Below, piece by piece: positions 8,801-14,431 of a stretch of 35,426 nt of DNA. Origin of the DNA: a virus; the IMG/VR virus record IMGVR_UViG_3300014502_000019, positions 1 to 35,426 of that record; one strand, 5' to 3'. Made by a program: the position numbers and the translations under genes. Numbering within the stretch: position 1 is the stretch's first letter; each line of letters opens with the position of its first letter. The notes under the pieces are model-generated. The model made no database searches. It was not told where the DNA came from and saw only the letters and a list, made by a program, of their open reading frames with translations.

Positions 8801-10337
8801 TCTGCTTACCTAGACCTTCGCCTCCCTTTGTGCCCCATGCCTGGACCTTAGCATCGACCCATCCGCCAATGTTCCATACCTGGTCTACGCTCCATTGCAG
8901 ACCTTTGCCTATCCAAGTGGCTATATTATTGCCCAGAGTTGCCGCACCACCCGAACTGATCCAGGATTCGGTTTTTGCTGCAATCCAGGTTCCTATTACT
9001 GTTGTGGCTTCGATAATTTCATGAATGCCATCGTCTACGCCCTTACCTATGAGTTGGCCTACTGCGTTCCAATCTTTGTTTTTCAAAGCAGTATCGATAT
9101 CCTTACCGAACTGGAGCACTTTATCAAGTACGGGATCTAGGATAGGTTCAATCGCTTTTCCAAAAGAGAGTGCTGCATCCTTGACGGTATTGATTATGTT
9201 TCCTACTTTGGTCCAGATCTCGGTAGACTTATCGCCGAGATCCTTTTGCTTGTCGCTGGCAATGGTGGTATCATCGCCAACGACTTTTAAAGCAGTGTCG
9301 AGGTAGCCTACTCCATTATCACCAAGCTTAATCAGGGCGTCCGTGCCTTGCCTGCCGAATACCTGATAAACGGCCTCTAGATCAGCAACGTCTCCCTTAT
9401 GTGATGCAACCGCTTTGGAAATCTTCATGATGGTGCCGGGAAAGTCGGTGCTTAAATCGTCAAGAGTCTGCTGCATCGACTCGCCGGTCATTTTTGTATA
9501 GGCGTCCATCGTGCCTTGCGCCTTCATAGCGCCATCGGTAAACTCTGTAAATTTCTGTTTGGTTCCTGCTATTGTTTTGGTAGTCGTTTTCTCTGATTCA
9601 TCACTCAGGGATTGGAGTTTCGTCATCAGAGACGCGCTGCCCCTGGTCAACTCCGACATGGCCGAATCGCCATCTACCCCCGCCTTCTGGAACGTTGCAG
9701 ACAACGCCTCCATCTGGTCGGATGTCATGCCGACTTGTTGACCGTATGCCCCCCAGGTGCCCACGAACGATAGTGTGGTCTGTTCGTTCGCTCCCATCGT
9801 ATCTTTTAGAGCGATGGCAGTATCATTGAGCTTAGAGATTCCTGGAACACCATTGTTCCAGACTTTGCCTATTTGAGTGTCAATGGCCGCAATATCGGTA
9901 TTGGTAGTGCCAGAGACGAGAGATAACTGAGCTACGCTTTTCGTGAGCTGATTGATGCCATCGGGTGTTTTCGTGATCGCGGCCAGTGAATTTGAAACAG
10001 CATCAAGGCTTCCTCTACTCTGATTGAATTGGGTTGAAAGGGTTCGATTTGCTTCGGTGACTTGATTAAGCGCCTGGCCCGTTAGTCCAGATGACCGCTG
10101 AAGATTGTACTGCTCATCCTGATAATCCGCCAGTTCTTTGGTGCCAGCGACAGTAGCACCGGCTAGGGCGGCCCCGGCGACCTCCATTCCTTTCTTGAAG
10201 GCGTCGCCTATCTTACCCAAACGACTCTCGACACCAGTGGCCCACGAGTCAACGTCGCCTTTGGCTGAATTCAGAGACTCTTTCAGCTTGTTATCGAGAC
10301 TCGCTGAGACATAAACGTCTCCGACTTGTAGGCTCAT
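5886..10337 (-). CDS. Tail tape measure protein
   Basis: 1483 residues, the longest gene of the tail operon. It sets tail length and is expected to pass from the tail lumen into the cell at entry. Residues about 50-350 fit the TP901-type core: an alanine/glycine-rich hydrophobic stretch, ELADYQDEQYNLQRSSGL, and then repeated helices. The middle is low-complexity Thr/Ser/Gln-rich. Residues about 900-960 hold short repeats built on G-G-x-Q-A. The tape-measure motif G-P-E-x-x-x-x-G-E-A-G-x-E or its variants occurs twice, near residue 1015 (ELALIGEAGKEFVIPTK) and near 1410 (IEAGEAGPEMVLPTK). GGAG six bases before the ATG fixes the start. At roughly 0.15 nm per residue the tail would be about 220 nm. 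Confidence 0.92.
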   Translation of the reverse strand: MSLQVGDVYVSASLDNKLKESLNSAKGDVDSWATGVESRLGKIGDAFKKGMEVAGAALAGATVAGTKELADYQDEQYNLQRSSGLTGQALNQVTEANRTLSTQFNQSRGSLDAVSNSLAAITKTPDGINQLTKSVAQLSLVSGTTNTDIAAIDTQIGKVWNNGVPGISKLNDTAIALKDTMGANEQTTLSFVGTWGAYGQQVGMTSDQMEALSATFQKAGVDGDSAMSELTRGSASLMTKLQSLSDESEKTTTKTIAGTKQKFTEFTDGAMKAQGTMDAYTKMTGESMQQTLDDLSTDFPGTIMKISKAVASHKGDVADLEAVYQVFGRQGTDALIKLGDNGVGYLDTALKVVGDDTTIASDKQKDLGDKSTEIWTKVGNIINTVKDAALSFGKAIEPILDPVLDKVLQFGKDIDTALKNKDWNAVGQLIGKGVDDGIHEIIEATTVIGTWIAAKTESWISSGGAATLGNNIATWIGKGLQWSVDQVWNIGGWVDAKVQAWGTKGGEGLGKQIGKWIGDGIVSLLGISGSVGGPNWDDIGVSIIKGILEGMKTELMPTMLTINKQIGDNFYDLAQIVQYAFYTAYNGIGRGWTEVANKIVDTIPGLKSALSSLGVGSSGTSYIVPTTPTASGGTVGMTDAERDAYNKKLKAYYAANPTEQLGSYVQTQDLNGWGTGTSPDYKNDQNEWQTSPDLNNLLTGNGPVTGPSKLNPSGLPNTPAGNAQADQNIANNPYTAPDTTTSTADLFKWTDLPTPDDWTKNKKVWDDEQDALIANAKTVKDTANKTADDTTKKQEDSTKKIVDMMTQGTVTSVKTQTTGAQTSGQMIQKYSDYAATSLRLGAEVGAQFTTDGGNAVRIGLTASGQEIAVIGSVAQKNFSAAGNTWLSDSNTAGKSVVTQLGTGGKAIQDSGTQAGTGIKTGGDQAKTGLQAGGTQAQGSLQSGGTSAMSSLKSGAQVAMDAISRAGDPATKLVIGAQYAAQMIVSAGNVFMNRVASLNKNSFDVGGYASGTETSGPELALIGEAGKEFVIPTKTKRWDLLLAAMKAYGIRGLAEGDAIGASPTDTSVTSAIASITVAWDVGKLVAQTQKQLSGLQAFFKTTWGIIKTESQQAWIDLYSKVQPLVTQTQNTIWSAMTNIRTTTTATWQAIVTDISTQVGLIWPTIQPQVIAVHDSMIASFTETNSVITAQMDSLKANIVSSLTAINTEWTTEFTNITNSVSTMTNTIDSLSTSLRALIALVNQLNSLGISLGGSGGISGSSGGSGGGGDWLGSDSSQGEVSSGFTANPGDITDMTCTGPVSINTLKYTSPTGEVSYVNPMTYNDTGLTALTSSVQNTLATTQKTIAAVQATVSQYAAFANSTLTGYNTPGGYAAAGGISQQRYGLNAFGDAVHSDAFASWGKYGGGGLIPNHQMIEAGEAGPEMVLPTKYTQLMDWMADQVKGSSQNIVIEDHTEHHWYLDGKEITDSIGHRIVKKMAQKGAKF

Positions 10338-10350
10338 TTAGAACTCCGAT

Positions 10351-10360
10351 AAGTATTTAT
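10351..10360 (+). promoter_or_regulatory. TATA-like promoter of the opposite-strand exported-protein gene
   Basis: AAGTATTTAT lies about 30 bases before the ATG at 10386, which puts a predicted archaeal start site within a few bases of the start codon. It sits inside an imperfect inverted repeat, GATAA-GTAT-TTATC (10348-10361), that could bind a regulator. This is motif-based only. Confidence 0.4.
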
Positions 10361-10385
10361 CCTCAGAACGAATAATGATCTTCTT

Positions 10386-10742
10386 ATGAAAATCATATTA
10401 GTCTTGTTGGCTGTACTGATGATTGGAATGGCATCCACAGCAAGTGATCAAGAGATTCTCGCTTATGCATCGGGAGCGGTCTCTGGGGCAAATCTTGGTA
10501 GTGGGAACACGGTTTCTTTCTCAAGCCAAAATGGACATGTTCAGATCAATACGACATTGGCAAGTTTTTATAATCCGAATTCGACTCGCGCAATTGGAGC
10601 AACAATGAATGATGCGTCTTCTGTAGCAGGATCAATCATAAATAAATATCCAAATGAGGTTAAAGCGGTTGGATTCTTCATTTATGACGGCGATGGTCAC
10701 GTTAAAGGAGTTGCAATTTTTCCGGGCAAAACCCAAAGTTAA
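10386..10742 (+). CDS. Small exported protein encoded against the tail operon
   Basis: 118 residues. The N-terminus MKIILVLLAVLMIGMASTAS is a clear signal peptide, with a probable cut after A-S-T-A near residue 19, so the product is exported or membrane-anchored. The mature part of about 98 residues has no family I recognise. It is soluble-looking, with SGNTVSFSSQNGHVQINT and a C-terminal FFIYDGDGHVKGVAIFPG beta segment. It lies on the plus strand between the chaperone genes and the tape measure, both minus, and its last four bases overlap the end of GT. It has its own TATA-like element and no clear ribosome site. This fits an independently expressed accessory (moron) gene. Confidence 0.72.
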   Translation: MKIILVLLAVLMIGMASTASDQEILAYASGAVSGANLGSGNTVSFSSQNGHVQINTTLASFYNPNSTRAIGATMNDASSVAGSIINKYPNEVKAVGFFIYDGDGHVKGVAIFPGKTQS

Positions 10743-11511
10743 TCCGGTTGCCGGAGGCCTTTTGCCTCGGCTTCTTTTCCTACATCTTCATCGCTTAGCG
10801 GTTCCACTTCATCTCCCGGCAATGGAAAAGCTTCTTCAAATGATGGTTTGTCTTCAGACATGGCAAACCAGGTTAGGGCTGCATGTCGATAAGTCAACCA
10901 CTGCTGATATCTTCGCTCATCATTGTAGGCTTTGACCTTCCAGGACAGTTCTTGAATCGTTAGTCTGCCTATCTGGAAAGGCAACAAGCCTATATCAATG
11001 CCGGCTTGAAGTGCTAAGTCATAGCTCCAGGGAGCTCGCTCTGGTTTGGGGTCTCTTCTTCTTTCTCTTTATCCTTCTCTTTGTCAGGTTCTTCTTCGAT
11101 TACCAGCCCGGCCCCGTACCTGGCAGCCATCGAGATAGTATCCATGAGCTTCGTCTGTTCGCCTCTCCATTCCTGGATGCTATGGGCCTTGCCCTTGACC
11201 ATGTCAAAATGGGCTTGTACGAGCTTCTTTACTTCATCCGTTGTGATCGGCTTGAATGATCCCGTACCCGCATCGTAACGACGCTTGCCGTTGATACCCG
11301 ATTGGATCATGATTACTATTTCTCTGATGTTATAAGGAGTGTCCAGGAGTTTGAAGAAATCTCCCCGAGCCTGGCCGAGTCCCATAGTCTGGACTAGCAT
11401 CTCGATCTCCATCATGGAGTCGATATCGAACCTGAGAGGATATCTCTGGCCTCCCAGGTCTACGGACTGTGTTGTTCCGCCTTTAGATTTCATAGTTGTG
11501 TTCGCCCTCAT
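10739..11511 (-). CDS. Tail assembly chaperone GT fusion (by -1 frameshift)
   Basis: Reading continues from gene G into the -1 frame at the CCCAAAC heptamer at 11050-11044, with base 11044 read twice. This gives a product of 257 residues: 156 from G and 101 from T. The T frame is open from an in-frame TAA upstream of the heptamer to 10739. Its sequence downstream of the slip is RAPWSYDLALQAGIDIGLLP and then a helical WKVKAYNDERRYQQWLTYRH segment, similar in character to other T domains. T has no well-placed start of its own; the first candidate is a TTG at 10987 inside the conserved part. In lambda-like tails GT bridges the tape measure and tube subunits, which matches its place just before the tape measure. 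Confidence 0.78.
11014..11511 (-). CDS. Tail assembly chaperone G
   Basis: 165 residues, expressed without frameshifting. The first 115 residues look like a tail chaperone domain: VDLGGQRYPLRFDIDSMMEI, followed by TPYNIREIVIMIQSGING. The C-terminus is a lysine/glutamate-rich linker (PDKEKDKEKEEETPN) that carries the slippery site and ends nine residues after it. The ATG has no convincing ribosome site. A 7-bp hairpin lies just before it and a TATA element about 50 bases upstream. It lies between the tail tube and tape measure, the standard place for this chaperone. Confidence 0.8.
   Translation of the reverse strand: MRANTTMKSKGGTTQSVDLGGQRYPLRFDIDSMMEIEMLVQTMGLGQARGDFFKLLDTPYNIREIVIMIQSGINGKRRYDAGTGSFKPITTDEVKKLVQAHFDMVKGKAHSIQEWRGEQTKLMDTISMAARYGAGLVIEEEPDKEKDKEKEEETPNQSELPGAMT
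11044..11050 (-). other. -1 programmed frameshift site CCCAAAC
   Basis: On the minus strand the G frame reads ACC CCA AAC CAG, so the heptamer is C-CCA-AAC, the canonical X-XXY-YYZ slippery form. After slipping, both tRNAs re-pair on CCC AAA. It is the only such heptamer in the window where the G and T frames are both open: the T frame is closed by TGA and TAA upstream, and G ends 28 bases downstream. No stimulatory structure was established. Confidence 0.8.
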
Positions 11512-11521
11512 AAGATTATAT

Positions 11522-11548
11522 CAAGGCAAGACATAACGCCCTGCCTTG
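11522..11548 (-). other. Hairpin in the leader of chaperone gene G
   Basis: CAAGGCA (11522-11528) and TGCCTTG (11542-11548) form a 7-bp stem with a 13-base loop. It lies 10-37 bases before the G start, where a clear ribosome site is lacking. It may shape initiation or be part of a processing site. Confidence 0.4.
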
Positions 11549-11560
11549 GTAACTACATAA

Positions 11561-11570
11561 ATTATAAAAA
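11561..11570 (-). promoter_or_regulatory. TATA promoter before the chaperone/tape-measure genes
   Basis: On the minus strand TTTTTATAAT lies about 55 bases before the G start, giving a predicted start site near 11540. The same ten bases occur before the plus-strand gene at 20611 and at 35343-35352. It would allow separate transcription of chaperones, tape measure and fibres. Confidence 0.4.
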
Positions 11571-11574
11571 TAAA

Positions 11575-11790
11575 TTAGGTAGCAGTTGGCGCGTCGTACT
11601 CTTCTGGAGATTCACCCGCGCGGATCTCTTCGGATTGATTCTCTTGGTCTGGCGGATCCTCGACTCCTATTAGTGGAGGGCGAGCCTCGGCCTCGATAGG
11701 AGTCGAGGTGTCATTGGCCTTCATCGCGCTCTCGTCGAGTTCTTCCTGAGTCGCTACTTCCTTGCCGCAATGTTCACATGTTCGTGGTAT
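11575..11790 (-). CDS. Cys-motif acidic ORF with no standard start codon
   Basis: An open frame directly follows, and is in phase with, the UAA stop of the larger tail tube gene. After the stop it reads GDDCIPRTCEHCGKEV, with a C-x4-C-x2-C cluster, followed by a Glu/Pro/Thr-rich acidic tail ending EYDAPTAT. It has no ATG, GTG or TTG before the Cys cluster. AUA at 11790-11788 lies eight bases after AAGGAG, a normal ribosome-site distance. It could therefore start at AUA, be made by readthrough of the UAA as a C-terminal extension of the tube protein, or be a remnant. The first internal ATG (11724) would give 49 residues without the Cys cluster. The coordinates assume the AUA start. Confidence 0.45.
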   Translation of the reverse strand: MPRTCEHCGKEVATQEELDESAMKANDTSTPIEAEARPPLIGVEDPPDQENQSEEIRAGESPEEYDAPTAT

Positions 11791-11802
11791 GCAATCATCT
11801 CC

Positions 11803-12756
11803 TTAGCCTGAATGATCGTAGAGTAACCCCTGTGATTTCCAGGAGATTGTCTTTCCAACCAGGTCCTTCTTGCCTGTCTTCAAGCTCACTTTCTCCAACT
11901 GGATCAACCCAGATGTCCGGATGAGCGACGCTCCCGAATCCCAATAGAAGACTGCTATTAGGTCGTTGCTGAACTGATTGAATGCTGCCGGAGCTACACC
12001 ACCGCTTAGATGCGTGTGTGCCAGAGCACCGAATATTCCTGAACCATCTTGACCAGGGGCTATTTTGACCTTGATCAAGGCCATAGCATCTGCTGAAGCC
12101 TCTAAAGCATCGCGGATGTCACTTGCGATGCTGGTCGCCGCTCCTGCGACACCGGTGGCGCTGTTGATAACGATGGCGGCTACAGTTACGACAACAGACA
12201 GAGGCGTATTGTTCCCAGCTACCACGCATTCTATCGAAGTTGCCGAAACGCCATCGTGGGCCGGGCCATCGCCAAGAGTTCGATCCGTGAAAAGCAGATC
12301 CTTGTTGGCACCTTTGGCAGTCAATAGTTGAGCGTCTACTGTGGTATAGAATCCATCCGCAGAACCAGATGCACTATATACCGTGGGTTCATAGACTTCT
12401 CCGGTATCTTCATAACATCCACACTCGACCAGAGTCATGTTCTCGTCTATATTATGAGATCGGAAACCTCCAACCTGAGCACAGGCAAAGTAGTAATGGT
12501 CTGCTGTGACGGCACCGACTGCGGCAGTCGCCAATCTCACGGCACCGGCGGCATAATCTATTTCTAGCGGAGTTACGGGCGTTGCGCCGTCTTTGATAGT
12601 GATTGTGTGGGCATTGTCCCAAAACGCTTTTGTCGCGCTAGTGACCATATACCATAAGGTAGTGCCCACTCTGCTCATCGCCGTCGCTGTAGCGGACTGA
12701 GATGCAGCCGATGTCTGCATGTAGATTGCAGACACCGCGCCGGTTTTCTTAGCCAT
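11803..12756 (-). CDS. Tail tube protein paralogue with inserted domain
   Basis: 317 residues. It shares two landmarks with the gene just upstream: D-E-N-M-x-L-V-E (here at about residue 101) and a C-terminal L-E-K-x-S-x-K-T-x-K-K-D segment. Between them it carries an extra region of about 100 residues (about 155-260) containing NNTPLSVVVTVAAIVINSAT and ending in H-L-S-G-G. That layout is often seen inserted in phage structural proteins. GGGGGT precedes the ATG. It is probably a virion tail protein, either the main tube subunit with a surface-exposed domain or a minor tube subunit. It ends in phase with a downstream open frame across its UAA. Confidence 0.66.
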   Translation of the reverse strand: MAKKTGAVSAIYMQTSAASQSATATAMSRVGTTLWYMVTSATKAFWDNAHTITIKDGATPVTPLEIDYAAGAVRLATAAVGAVTADHYYFACAQVGGFRSHNIDENMTLVECGCYEDTGEVYEPTVYSASGSADGFYTTVDAQLLTAKGANKDLLFTDRTLGDGPAHDGVSATSIECVVAGNNTPLSVVVTVAAIVINSATGVAGAATSIASDIRDALEASADAMALIKVKIAPGQDGSGIFGALAHTHLSGGVAPAAFNQFSNDLIAVFYWDSGASLIRTSGLIQLEKVSLKTGKKDLVGKTISWKSQGLLYDHSG

Positions 12757-12767
12757 CTCAGGACCCC

Positions 12768-13175
12768 CTACAGAGCGCTTGAATCAGTGATTACACCAGA
12801 GACCTTGCCGCTTGCAGTGAACTTCACCATGTCTTTCTTGCTGGTCTTCCTGCTGTACTTCTCCAGGGTCACAGTGCCTGTCACACCTATGGCCGTTCCT
12901 GATCCTTTGGTTCCCGAGAATATGCCGGTGAAACTTATGGGAGTGCCAGCTCGGAGTTTTGTGACACATGCCATCGTGGGAGAGTCGGCAGGATCAAAGA
13001 AACCATCGAAAGAGACCTGGGTACCAGTCATGTAAGTGGCGGTGAACTCTTCGCCAGAGTCTCCCTGCTCACTGGTCTCTACAAGATTCATGTTCTCATC
13101 AAGCGACCAGTTTTCTGTCGGAATTAAATTTGCACCGTCATATAATTTACAATTTATTCCTTTAAGTTTAGCCAT
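12768..13175 (-). CDS. Major tail tube protein (short paralogue)
   Basis: 135 residues. WSLDENMNLVETSEQGDSGE near 23-42, then QVSFDGFFDP, then TGTVTLEKYSRKTSKKDMVK near the C-terminus, give a compact beta-rich fold like tail tube proteins. Its size fits a minimal tube subunit. GAGGT lies seven bases before the ATG. It follows the tail terminator gene and precedes the larger paralogue. The gap before it holds a 20-bp perfect palindrome and a hairpin with a T tract, which may adjust expression of this abundant product. Confidence 0.65.
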   Translation of the reverse strand: MAKLKGINCKLYDGANLIPTENWSLDENMNLVETSEQGDSGEEFTATYMTGTQVSFDGFFDPADSPTMACVTKLRAGTPISFTGIFSGTKGSGTAIGVTGTVTLEKYSRKTSKKDMVKFTASGKVSGVITDSSAL

Positions 13176-13193
13176 TTGTCAACCTCTTTTACA

Positions 13194-13213
13194 TTTTGAT
13201 AGATCTATCAAAA
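13194..13213. repeat. 20-bp perfect palindrome before the tail tube gene
   Basis: TTTTGATAGATCTATCAAAA is a perfect inverted repeat with no spacer, 19 bases upstream of the tube gene start. It could be a protein-binding site or an RNA hairpin in the leader. Confidence 0.7.
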
Positions 13214-13226
13214 AGCCTCAAGGCTT
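13213..13226 (-). terminator. Candidate intrinsic-type hairpin between tail terminator and tube genes
   Basis: On the minus strand AAGCCT-TG-AGGCTT is followed by further T residues. This hairpin plus short T tract is terminator-like and abuts the 20-bp palindrome. It could partly separate head/connector from tail-tube transcription. Confidence 0.4.
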
Positions 13227-13245
13227 AGTGATCGTGAAATGAAAA

Positions 13246-13641
13246 CTAGCGCACCAAAATCGTCTCAAAGTCAATGCTGAACCTGAATATGGGCCCATTT
13301 ATGGCAACCAGGTCGTCGTCACTTGTAACATCCTGCGGCTCGCTTCTAGTGGTGAATATCGCGTAATTACCAACCGTTGTGTTGTTCAGTGCAAGCCGAA
13401 TAGCATCTGCGACGTCATGTGCTGTCTGGATGTTGGTATTGCGAACTTGAATCTGGAACGATGGGAAATCTATGCCGTTACCCCCCATCTCTTCTGCGGG
13501 CGGTTTGGCCCCTATGCCATCTTTGATCCAGATACAGTTTAGCGGCTCGGGAGGGAAGAAGTACGGAAAGATGTCCGTGCCTAATACAGTGGCATAGCGT
13601 AGCGATATTAGTCTGGTGATGATATCAGAGACGAGTGTCAT
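13246..13641 (-). CDS. Tail terminator / minor capsid-type protein
   Basis: 131 residues. The pattern is typical of small tail terminator proteins of the minor-capsid family: N-terminal helix (MTLVSDIITRLISLRY), proline-rich loop, SFQIQVRNTNIQTAHDVADA, a helix, and then a C-terminal strand FRFSIDFETILVR. This protein caps the tail tube and joins it to the head. It lies immediately before the tube genes, and its start overlaps the preceding gene by four bases (ATGA). Assignment is by pattern and position. Confidence 0.6.
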   Translation of the reverse strand: MTLVSDIITRLISLRYATVLGTDIFPYFFPPEPLNCIWIKDGIGAKPPAEEMGGNGIDFPSFQIQVRNTNIQTAHDVADAIRLALNNTTVGNYAIFTTRSEPQDVTSDDDLVAINGPIFRFSIDFETILVR

Positions 13642-14024
13642 TTAGGCCATATACCCCAATAGGCAGCTCTCATGATGAAGTCCATTGCTCCAAACGCTAA
13701 TATGATTGTCAAAGCCGCAAACCAGGGATGATCGATAGCGAATTTACAGATTTTCATGAACGTTTTAAGGTTTTCGGCATCAGTAGAGTATTCGTGAATA
13801 TCCTCATCGTTACATGTTTTGACGTCCTCAATTGCCTTAAGGATCTTCTCATAATCTTGCTGGCGTTTTGTTTCGGCGGTGGCGAAGGCCGTCTTGAGTG
13901 ATTGGATCTCATCACAAATTCTCTGCAAGATCGTGGGTAATGTCTCTAAAGTGATCTTCGAAAGGTCGATCGGGCCTACAAGAGATCCGGGACGGGCTTC
14001 TAAAAGGTATTGAGATTCCATCAT
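13638..14024 (-). CDS. Coiled-coil protein with C-terminal membrane segment
   Basis: 128 residues. Residues about 25-95 are helical and charged, with likely coiled coil (ICDEIQSLKTAFATAETKRQ). A single hydrophobic segment at about 101-121 (WFAALTIILAFGAMDFIM) leaves only about seven residues beyond it. GAGGT precedes two adjacent ATG codons, and the second (14021) is equally possible. No family is recognised. Its place beside another small membrane protein and the C1A peptidase suggests a lysis or membrane-remodelling role such as holin or spanin analogue. That role is inferred from context alone. Confidence 0.6.
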   Translation of the reverse strand: MMESQYLLEARPGSLVGPIDLSKITLETLPTILQRICDEIQSLKTAFATAETKRQQDYEKILKAIEDVKTCNDEDIHEYSTDAENLKTFMKICKFAIDHPWFAALTIILAFGAMDFIMRAAYWGIWPK

Positions 14025-14035
14025 GGAACCTCAAT

Positions 14036-14431
14036 TCATTTCTTGAACGACAACAGAGAGCCAAGTCCAAAGTCTGCCAGGACAGCATCAATCTTCGTTC
14101 CCATGTCGATCACATCAGGATCATTGGCGAACTTCTGCATGACCTTGTTCACTGTGTCTACCATTGCCGTTATATCAGCACCAATCTTCGTGATGCTGAG
14201 GATGTTCAATCCCAATACCATGTTTGTATCAACTCCGTTTTTATTTGACTTTGCCAATTTGTTACATTCACCCACAAAACTTTGTGCCGTGACCTTTCTC
14301 ATTCCAACCATTACTCCCGACGGAATGAGACCGGTCAGTACGTCAATATTCTTGGTGACGTACCAGAAAATGATGATAATGATAGCACACGCAACCGCCA
14401 TTATGTATGTGCGTTTGCCCGTGAATTGCAT
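14036..14431 (-). CDS. Small membrane protein, holin candidate
   Basis: 131 residues. One strong membrane segment at about 9-26 (YIMAVACAIIIIIFWYVT) is followed by a mostly helical soluble part, including VLGLNILSITKIGADITAMVD and a C-terminal LADFGLGSLLSFKK. It starts right after the peptidase stop codon with GGAGAAGGG upstream, so the two are translationally linked. The peptidase has no signal peptide, so a partner that lets it cross the membrane is expected. This protein and its neighbours are candidates. No known holin family was recognised. Confidence 0.55.
   Translation of the reverse strand: MQFTGKRTYIMAVACAIIIIIFWYVTKNIDVLTGLIPSGVMVGMRKVTAQSFVGECNKLAKSNKNGVDTNMVLGLNILSITKIGADITAMVDTVNKVMQKFANDPDVIDMGTKIDAVLADFGLGSLLSFKK

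Noticed and set aside
10739-10987. T as an independent gene from TTG 10987
   Set aside because: The conserved-looking T sequence extends upstream of this TTG without a stop back to the slippery site, so a frameshift product explains it better.
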